Shown one piece after another: positions 58,390 through 64,000 of a DNA stretch of 64,000 nt (its first letter is position 1; the number at the start of each line of letters is the position of its first letter). The stretch spans positions 317,920-381,919 of the forward strand of contig NZ_JAOWKZ010000001.1 in the NCBI RefSeq assembly GCF_025751495.1, given 5' to 3'. A model generated the notes under the pieces. That model saw only the letters and a program-made list of their open reading frames with translations, was not told where the DNA came from and made no database searches. The position numbers and the translations under genes were made by a program. The stretch comes from Albidovulum litorale (GTDB lineage: Bacteria > Pseudomonadota > Alphaproteobacteria > Rhodobacterales > Rhodobacteraceae).

Positions 58390-58631
58390 CGTTACCTTCC
58401 CCCTGACACACGGCCAACTTTATTTGGTATCCCCCGTTTGAACAGCAGCGCTGGGAGCGCAAAAGCCGCGAGTGGTCTGCCGGTGGCGGCCACGGGGAGT
58501 TCTATCAATGATAGATAGCCGCCCCATCTGCCCGCTCTTCCCCGGAAGATACTGCTTATTATGCCTCTCGCAGTTTGGAGGCATCAATCGCGCTGCTGAA
58601 CGAGTCGTAAACCGATCAATGGGTCCTGAGC
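58390..58631. other. Gene-free 242 bases before lepA
   Basis: No credible gene. A small palindrome CTATC-AAT-GATAG is seen at about 58502-58514, and a GCAGCGCTGGGAGCGC block. I see no clear terminator. Confidence 0.4.
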
Positions 58632-60431
58632 CTAGCTGTCCATTTTCAGCGCGCTAATAAACGCCGACTGCGGAATCTCCACCTTGCCGAACTGGCGCAT
58701 CTTCTTCTTGCCGGCCTTCTGCTTCTCCAGAAGCTTCTTCTTCCGCGTCACGTCGCCGCCGTAGCATTTGGCGGTCACGTCCTTGCGCATGGCGGCGATG
58801 GTCTCGCGTGCGATCACGCGGCCGCCGATCGCGGCCTGAACCGGGATCTTGAACATGTGGCGCGGGATCAGTTCCTTCAGCTTCTCGCACATCACCCGGC
58901 CCCGGGCCTCGGCCCGGTCGCGGTGGACCATGATCGACAAAGCATCCACGGGTTCGTCATTCACCAGGATCGACATCTTCACGAGGTTGTCCTCGCGGTA
59001 GCCCATCATCTGGTAGTCGAAGCTGGCATAGCCCTTGGTCACCGATTTCAGCCGGTCGTAGAAGTCGAAGACGACCTCGGCCAAGGGCAGGTCATAGACC
59101 GCCATGGCGCGGGAGCCGGCATAGGTCAGGTCCATCTGGATGCCGCGGCGGTCCTGGCAGAGTTTCAGCACGTCGCCGAGATAGTCGTCGGGGACCATGA
59201 TCGTGGCCTTGATGCGCGGCTCTTCGATATGGTCGACAAAGGTCAGGTCGGGCATGTCGGCGGGGTTGTGCAGCTCGCGCACCTCGCCGTCCTTCATGTG
59301 GAGCCTGAAGACCACCGAGGGCGCGGTGGTGATCAGGTCGAGGTCGTATTCGCGTTCGAGCCGGTCGCGGATCACCTCAAGGTGCAGAAGGCCGAGGAAG
59401 CCGCAGCGGAAGCCGAAGCCGAGGGCGGCGGAGGTCTCCATCTCATAGGTGAAGGAGGCGTCGTTGAGGGCGAGTTTCTCGATCGCGTCGCGGAGGGCTT
59501 CGAAGTCGTTGGCATCGACCGGGAAGAGGCCGCAGAATACGACGGGGATCGAGGGTTTGAAGCCCGGCAGCGCCTTCAAGCAGGGCTTTTTTTCGTGCGT
59601 GATCGTGTCGCCGACGCGGGTGTCGCGGACCTGCTTGATCGAGGCGGTGAAGACACCGATTTCGCCCGGGCCAAGCTCGGCGATATCGACCATCTGCGGT
59701 TTCAGGACGGCGAGCTTGTCGACGCCGTAGATGGCGCCGGTCTGCATCATCTTGATGCGGTCGCCCTTGCGGATCATGCCGTCCATCACGCGGATCATGA
59801 CGACGACGCCCAAGTAGGGGTCGTACCACGAGTCGACCAGCATCGCCTTCAGGGGCGCGCTGGCGTCGCCCTTCGGCGCGGGCAGTCTGGTGACGATGGC
59901 CTCCAAGACGTCGGGAATGCCGAGGCCGGTCTTGGCGCTGATCGGGATGGCTTCGGACGCGTCGATGCCGATCACGTCCTCGATCTGCGCCTTGACCTGA
60001 TCGGGCTCGGCGGCGGGCAGGTCGATCTTGTTGAGGACCGGTACAATTTCATGGTCGGCGTCGATGGCCTGATAGACGTTGGCGAGCGTCTGCGCCTCGA
60101 CGCCCTGCGTCGCGTCGACGACGAGGAGCGAGCCCTCGACCGCGCGCATGGAGCGGGAGACCTCATAGCCGAAATCCACATGGCCCGGCGTGTCGATGAG
60201 GTTCAGGATGTATTTCTTGCCATCCTTGGCGGGGTATTCGATGCGGACGGTCTGCGCCTTGATGGTGATGCCGCGTTCGCGTTCGATATCCATGCTGTCG
60301 AGCATCTGGGCCTTCATGTCGCGTTCGGCGACAGTGCCCGTCAACTGGATCAGCCGGTCGGCCAACGTGGATTTACCGTGGTCGATATGCGCCACGATGG
60401 AGAAATTACGGATCTGTGCGAGCTCGGTCAT
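58632..60431 (-). CDS. lepA: Elongation factor 4 (LepA)
   Basis: A 599-residue ribosomal GTPase. G1 [15 protein letters not shown]3 [16 protein letters not shown]4 LNKIDLP, and [29 protein letters not shown] is the LepA-specific region; C-terminal domain [19 protein letters not shown] binds the tRNA. Start at 60431 ([19 protein letters not shown]), not the in-frame upstream start. It back-translocates or rescues stalled ribosomes. Divergent from purL. Confidence 0.97.
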   Translation of the reverse strand: MTELAQIRNFSIVAHIDHGKSTLADRLIQLTGTVAERDMKAQMLDSMDIERERGITIKAQTVRIEYPAKDGKKYILNLIDTPGHVDFGYEVSRSMRAVEGSLLVVDATQGVEAQTLANVYQAIDADHEIVPVLNKIDLPAAEPDQVKAQIEDVIGIDASEAIPISAKTGLGIPDVLEAIVTRLPAPKGDASAPLKAMLVDSWYDPYLGVVVMIRVMDGMIRKGDRIKMMQTGAIYGVDKLAVLKPQMVDIAELGPGEIGVFTASIKQVRDTRVGDTITHEKKPCLKALPGFKPSIPVVFCGLFPVDANDFEALRDAIEKLALNDASFTYEMETSAALGFGFRCGFLGLLHLEVIRDRLEREYDLDLITTAPSVVFRLHMKDGEVRELHNPADMPDLTFVDHIEEPRIKATIMVPDDYLGDVLKLCQDRRGIQMDLTYAGSRAMAVYDLPLAEVVFDFYDRLKSVTKGYASFDYQMMGYREDNLVKMSILVNDEPVDALSIMVHRDRAEARGRVMCEKLKELIPRHMFKIPVQAAIGGRVIARETIAAMRKDVTAKCYGGDVTRKKKLLEKQKAGKKKMRQFGKVEIPQSAFISALKMDS

Positions 60432-60604
60432 GATTGGCCGGATATGCGCGGGAATTGCCGGGCGGTCAATGGGGGATGGGGGCGGCCCGGGGCGCTTGTT
60501 TCGCTGATACGAGGAAAAATTCCCGCCTGCCTCAGCGGCCCCCTTTCCTCTCGTGCCCTTCCCCCCTAAAAGGCGTGCCAATCGCGATATCCCCGGGGGA
60601 CAGC

Positions 60605-62764
60605 ATGCACGAACCTGAGATCACCAAGGACCTGATAGCCGCGCATGGGCTGAAACCTGACGAATACGACCGTATCCTTGAGATCATTGGCCGGGAGCCG
60701 ACCTTCACCGAGCTTGGCATCTTCTCGGCGATGTGGAACGAGCATTGTTCCTACAAGTCGTCGAAGAAGTGGCTCCGCACCCTGCCGACCTCGGGCCCCC
60801 AGGTGATCTGCGGCCCGGGCGAAAACGCGGGCGTCGTCGATATCGGCGACGGTCAGGCGGTGATCTTCAAAATGGAGAGCCATAACCACCCCTCCTATAT
60901 CGAGCCGCATCAGGGTGCGGCGACCGGTGTCGGCGGCATCCTGCGCGATGTTTTCACCATGGGGGCGCGGCCCATCGCGGCGATGGACTCGCTCTCCTTC
61001 GGCCTGCCCTCGCACCCCAAGACCGCGCATCTCGTGAAGGGCGTGGTCGAGGGCGTCGGCTCCTACGGCAACTGCTTCGGGGTTCCGAACGTGGGCGGCG
61101 AGGTGCGGTTTCATGCCGCCTATAACGGAAACTGCCTGGTGAATGCCTTCGCCGCCGGCCTCGCCGATACCGACAAGATCTTCTATTCGGCGGCCTCGGG
61201 CGTCGGCATGCCCGTCGTCTATCTCGGCGCCAAGACCGGGCGCGACGGCGTCGGCGGCGCGACAATGGCCAGCGCCGAATTCGACGACACGATCGAGGAA
61301 AAGCGCCCCACCGTTCAGGTCGGAGATCCGTTCACCGAAAAGCGCCTGCTGGAAGCCTGCCTTGAACTGATGGCCTCGGGCAGCGTGATCTCCATTCAGG
61401 ACATGGGCGCGGCCGGCCTGACCTGTTCTGCGGTCGAGATGGGCGACAAGGGCGGGCTTGGCATCAAGCTGACGCTCGACCATGTGCCGCAGCGCGAAAC
61501 CAATATGACGGCCTATGAGATGATGCTTTCGGAAAGCCAGGAGCGGATGCTCATGGTGCTGAAGCCGGAAAAAGAGGCCGAGGCGCGGGCGATCTTTGAA
61601 AAGTGGGACCTCGATTTCGCCATCGTGGGCGAAACCATTCCCGAAGACCGCTTCCTGATCCTGCATGGCAATGAGGTTAAGGCCGACCTGCCGCTCTCCA
61701 AGCTGTCCTCCTCCGCGCCCGAATATGACCGGCCATGGGTGCCGACGCCTGCCGCCGCGCCGCTCTCCGGCTCGGTGGAGATCGACCCGATCGACGCGCT
61801 GAAAGCGCTCATCGGCTCGCCCAACTACGCCCACAAGTCATGGGTCTGGGAACAGTATGACACGATGGTCATGGCTGACACCGTCCGCATGCCCGGCCTT
61901 GGCGCGGGCGTGGTCCGGGTCCACGGTACGGAAAAGGCACTGGCCTTCACCTCGGACGTGACGCCGCGCTACGTCAAGGCGAACCCCATCGAGGGCGGCA
62001 AGCAGGCGGTGGCCGAGGCATATCGCAACCTCACCGCCGTGGGTGCAACCCCCCTCGCCTCGACCGACAACCTCAATTTCGGCAATCCCGAAAAGCCCGA
62101 AATCATGGGCCAGTTCGTCGGCGCGATCAAAGGCATCGGAGAGGCCTGTGCGGCCTTGGACATGCCCATCGTCTCGGGCAATGTCTCGCTTTACAACGAA
62201 ACCGACGGCAAGGGCATCCTGCCGACGCCCACGATCGGCGCGGTGGGGCTTCTCAACTCGCTCGATGACCTCATTGCCGGGCTGCCCGCCAAGGGCGACA
62301 TCGCCATGGTCATCGGCGAGACGAAGGGTCATCTCGGCCAGTCCGCCCTGCTTGCTGAGGCCTTTGCCCGCGAAGAAGGCGACGCGCCGCATGTCGACCT
62401 TGTCGACGAGCGGAAGAACGGTGAATTCCTGCGGGCAAACCGCAAGCTTGTCAGCGCCGCGACCGACCTGTCTGACGGTGGCCTCGCGCTCGCGGCCTTC
62501 GAGATGGCCGAGGCTGCAGGGCTTGGCCTGACGCTCGACAGCGACGATACCGGCCAGCTCTTCGGCGAGGATCAGGCGCGTTACCTCGTGGCGGTGCAGC
62601 CCGACAATGCTACCGCGCTGGAGGAAGCAGCCGCCAAGGCAGGCGTGACCCTCACCCGCGCAGGGCTATTCGGCGGCACGACCGTCAGCCTCGGCTCGGC
62701 CACAGCAGCGCTTCGCGACCTCTCGTCCCTCTACCGCAGCGCCTTTGCCAAGGCGGTTGCCTAA
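60605..62764 (+). CDS. purL: Phosphoribosylformylglycinamidine synthase, large subunit
   Basis: A 719-residue small-type PurL (works with PurS and PurQ, encoded elsewhere), fourth step of purine synthesis. [57 protein letters not shown] and [26 protein letters not shown] are AIRS-like ATP motifs repeated in the two halves. Start ATG at 60605 follows GGGGGACAG. Downstream: the gene-end element, then bolA. Confidence 0.97.
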   Translation: MHEPEITKDLIAAHGLKPDEYDRILEIIGREPTFTELGIFSAMWNEHCSYKSSKKWLRTLPTSGPQVICGPGENAGVVDIGDGQAVIFKMESHNHPSYIEPHQGAATGVGGILRDVFTMGARPIAAMDSLSFGLPSHPKTAHLVKGVVEGVGSYGNCFGVPNVGGEVRFHAAYNGNCLVNAFAAGLADTDKIFYSAASGVGMPVVYLGAKTGRDGVGGATMASAEFDDTIEEKRPTVQVGDPFTEKRLLEACLELMASGSVISIQDMGAAGLTCSAVEMGDKGGLGIKLTLDHVPQRETNMTAYEMMLSESQERMLMVLKPEKEAEARAIFEKWDLDFAIVGETIPEDRFLILHGNEVKADLPLSKLSSSAPEYDRPWVPTPAAAPLSGSVEIDPIDALKALIGSPNYAHKSWVWEQYDTMVMADTVRMPGLGAGVVRVHGTEKALAFTSDVTPRYVKANPIEGGKQAVAEAYRNLTAVGATPLASTDNLNFGNPEKPEIMGQFVGAIKGIGEACAALDMPIVSGNVSLYNETDGKGILPTPTIGAVGLLNSLDDLIAGLPAKGDIAMVIGETKGHLGQSALLAEAFAREEGDAPHVDLVDERKNGEFLRANRKLVSAATDLSDGGLALAAFEMAEAAGLGLTLDSDDTGQLFGEDQARYLVAVQPDNATALEEAAAKAGVTLTRAGLFGGTTVSLGSATAALRDLSSLYRSAFAKAVA

Positions 62765-62783
62765 GGAAAGCGCCGTCACTTTC

Positions 62784-62813
62784 TGTCCGGAAATACTCCC
62801 GCCGGAGGCTCCC
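62784..62813 (+). repeat. Gene-end element: AAATAC motif plus hairpin, copy 3
   Basis: Nineteen bases after the purL stop: CCGGAAATACTCCCGCCGGAG, where CTCC-CGCC-GGAG forms a small hairpin, then GCTCCC. It shares the GAAATACnCC block with copies after the SDR and moaA genes. Confidence 0.45.
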
Positions 62814-62903
62814 TAACCCGCCACCGGCACGACATCGGCGATCTTGCAGGCCCCGTCGCGCGGGCCTACATTCAGAACCAAGACCAAAGGGGAAGGACGC
62901 CAC

Positions 62904-63146
62904 ATGGCGATGGAAGCGCAGGAAATCGAAGACCTGATCCGGGCGACATTCCCGGATGCGAAGATCACGATCACCGATCTCGCGGGCGACGGAAACCACT
63001 ATGCCGCCGAAGTCATCGACGAAAGCTTCCGCGGCCAGAACCGCGTTCAGCAGCAGCGCGCGGTCTATGCCGCGCTCAAGGGAAAGATGGACGGCGCGCA
63101 TGGCGAATTGCACGCGCTCGCCCTCACCACAAAGGCACCGGAGTAA
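62904..63146 (+). CDS. BolA/IbaG-family protein
   Basis: An 80-residue protein of the BolA fold: [64 protein letters not shown]. The His in [10 protein letters not shown] and [14 protein letters not shown] fit the [2Fe-2S]-Grx partner site. It pairs with the monothiol glutaredoxin encoded five bases downstream, acting in iron-sulfur cluster trafficking. RBS AAGGGGAAGG. Confidence 0.9.
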   Translation: MAMEAQEIEDLIRATFPDAKITITDLAGDGNHYAAEVIDESFRGQNRVQQQRAVYAALKGKMDGAHGELHALALTTKAPE

Positions 63147-63151
63147 GACAG

Positions 63152-63511
63152 ATGAGCGCCCAGGATCGCATCCGCGACACCGTCACCAAAAACGACGTCG
63201 TCCTTTACATGAAGGGCACCAAGTCCATGCCGCAATGCGGGTTTTCGTCCCGCGTCGCCGGGGTCCTGAACTTCATGGGCGTCGACTATGCCGACGTCAA
63301 CGTGCTGGAAGACGCCGAGATTCGTCAGGGGATCAAGGATTTCTCCGACTGGCCGACCATCCCGCAGCTTTACGTCAAGGGCGAGTTCGTCGGCGGCTGC
63401 GACATCGTCACCGAGATGACGCTCTCGGGCGAGCTGGACCAGCTTCTGGCCGACAATGGCATCGCCTTCAACAAGGACGCCGCCGACCAGATCCGCGCTG
63501 CGAACGCCTGA
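63152..63511 (+). CDS. grxD: Monothiol glutaredoxin Grx4-type
   Basis: A 119-residue monothiol glutaredoxin with CGFS ([15 protein letters not shown]), glutathione-site motif [24 protein letters not shown]. It binds a bridging [2Fe-2S] with glutathione and the BolA partner encoded just upstream. The pair is likely an operon, ended by the hairpin at 63538-63560. Confidence 0.95.
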   Translation: MSAQDRIRDTVTKNDVVLYMKGTKSMPQCGFSSRVAGVLNFMGVDYADVNVLEDAEIRQGIKDFSDWPTIPQLYVKGEFVGGCDIVTEMTLSGELDQLLADNGIAFNKDAADQIRAANA

Positions 63512-63537
63512 GGCACATCGCCAACCACAATAACCAT

Positions 63538-63560
63538 AAGGCCGCCCTCGGGCGGCCTTT
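63538..63560 (+). terminator. Terminator after grxD
   Basis: AAGGCCGCCC, loop TC, GGGCGGCCTT, then TT: a 10-bp stem ending with a short T run 27 bases after the grxD stop. It may serve zapA, whose stop is 52 bases beyond, on the opposite strand. Confidence 0.8.
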
Positions 63561-63611
63561 CGCGCCTGAGGGCGCAGGGTGGGCGGGTGGGCGCGCCCGA
63601 ATGCGCGAACC

Positions 63612-63995
63612 CTAACCCGCTTTCCGCTCTTCGATCCGGTCGGCAAGCGCCTCGGCCCGGGCGGCGATTTCGGCGAAGCTGTCGATGACGATCTCGGGGA
63701 TGACCGGCACCTCGACCCGTTCGGGATTGGCGCGCGCATTCGCGGCCACGCGTTCGGCGACCACGGCGCGCTCCTCGGCGGCGCGCAGCTGATCTTCAAG
63801 CCCTGCAGCCTTGTCGGCCAGCATCAGCCCCGCCATCAGAAGCATCCGCGCCTCGGGCATACGGCCGATCTGGCCGATCAGCACCGTCGCCTCATTGTCC
63901 AGAAGCTTCGCCGCCGAGCGCAGGAAATGCTCCTCGCCCTCCTGGCAGGCGACCTCGAAATCGCGGCCGCCGATGGTGATCGTCATCTCCGGCAT
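63612..63995 (-). CDS. zapA: Cell division protein ZapA
   Basis: A 127-residue FtsZ-ring stabiliser. MPEMTITIGGRDFEVACQEGEEHFLRSAAKLLDNE is the ZapA N-terminal dimer domain, followed by a coiled-coil helix (LLMAGLMLADKAAGLEDQLRAAEERAVVAERVAAN) and an Ala/Glu-rich C-terminus. The start at 63995 lies five bases from the window edge, so the promoter is outside. An alternative ATG at 63986 exists. 6S RNA often lies near zapA but would be off the window. Confidence 0.9.
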   Translation of the reverse strand: MPEMTITIGGRDFEVACQEGEEHFLRSAAKLLDNEATVLIGQIGRMPEARMLLMAGLMLADKAAGLEDQLRAAEERAVVAERVAANARANPERVEVPVIPEIVIDSFAEIAARAEALADRIEERKAG

Positions 63996-64000
63996 CAGGC

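Overview
The window looks like chromosomal DNA of a high-GC alphaproteobacterium of the Rhodobacteraceae (Rhodobacter/Roseobacter group). The evidence is the GC-rich codon use, the NuoB, NuoE and isovaleryl-CoA dehydrogenase sequence types, a nuo operon with foreign genes inserted between the subunits, and the gene strings tatABC, liu/mcc, lepA/purL and bolA/grxD/zapA. I see no phage, transposase, CRISPR array, rRNA or tRNA. Most of the window is housekeeping and central metabolism.

Layout. 1-2.0 kb: a DUF815 AAA+ ATPase (cut by the window edge) and tatCBA. 2.2-8.4 kb: mixed accessory genes: a WYL regulator with a perfect inverted repeat in front of it, an orphan Fe/polyamine-type ABC ATPase, an SDR lacking the catalytic Tyr and Lys, a cupin divergent from a LysR regulator (an arrangement like that of DMSP lyase DddW), a Hint-domain protein and a tandem universal stress protein. 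8.5-14.6 kb: prfC, a GT25 glycosyltransferase, a DEAD-box helicase, a 4-OT tautomerase, a 2OG-Fe(II)-type oxygenase and a GNAT enzyme. 14.7-36.6 kb: one 22-kb minus-strand directon nuoABC-(sulfotransferase)-nuoD-(small membrane protein)-nuoE-(HhH protein)-(DUF5337)-nuoF-(DUF3291)-(membrane protein)-nuoG-(lipoprotein)-nuoHI-(CMD protein)-nuoJKLMN-birA-coaX-rnj. All 14 respiratory complex I genes are present, tightly packed or overlapping, with eight non-nuo genes embedded.

36.8-45.7 kb: a leucine/isovalerate degradation cluster liuC-mvaB-(GST)-liuD-(ASCH)-(nuclease)-liuB and, beyond a divergent ompW with an FNR-type box, liuA with a probable TetR-type operator over its promoter. Together these convert isovaleryl-CoA through methylcrotonyl-CoA, methylglutaconyl-CoA and HMG-CoA to acetoacetate and acetyl-CoA. 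45.9-54.5 kb: RidA, a DegT aminotransferase, gph, glmU-glmS (UDP-GlcNAc synthesis), a flavin-type PPOX protein, an AlkD-like DNA glycosylase and an acyl-CoA synthetase. 54.6-58.6 kb: moaA followed by an 0.8-kb gene-free stretch with a strong plus-strand RNA hairpin and DnaA-box-like 9-mers, two small genes (membrane and GYD), an inverted-repeat cluster and a lower-GC pocket with two divergent small lipoproteins. 58.6-64 kb: lepA, purL, bolA, grxD (with a terminator) and zapA.

The items most worth a second look are: the genes embedded in nuo, especially the PAPS-type sulfotransferase and the 80-residue HhH domain shared by NuoE and its neighbour; the candidate structured RNA after moaA; the mutually exclusive hairpins at 57.5 kb; the DddW-like cupin/LysR pair; and a gene-end motif (AAATACnCC plus hairpin) found three times. 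No clearly new multi-gene system (defence, retron, secretion) was found.
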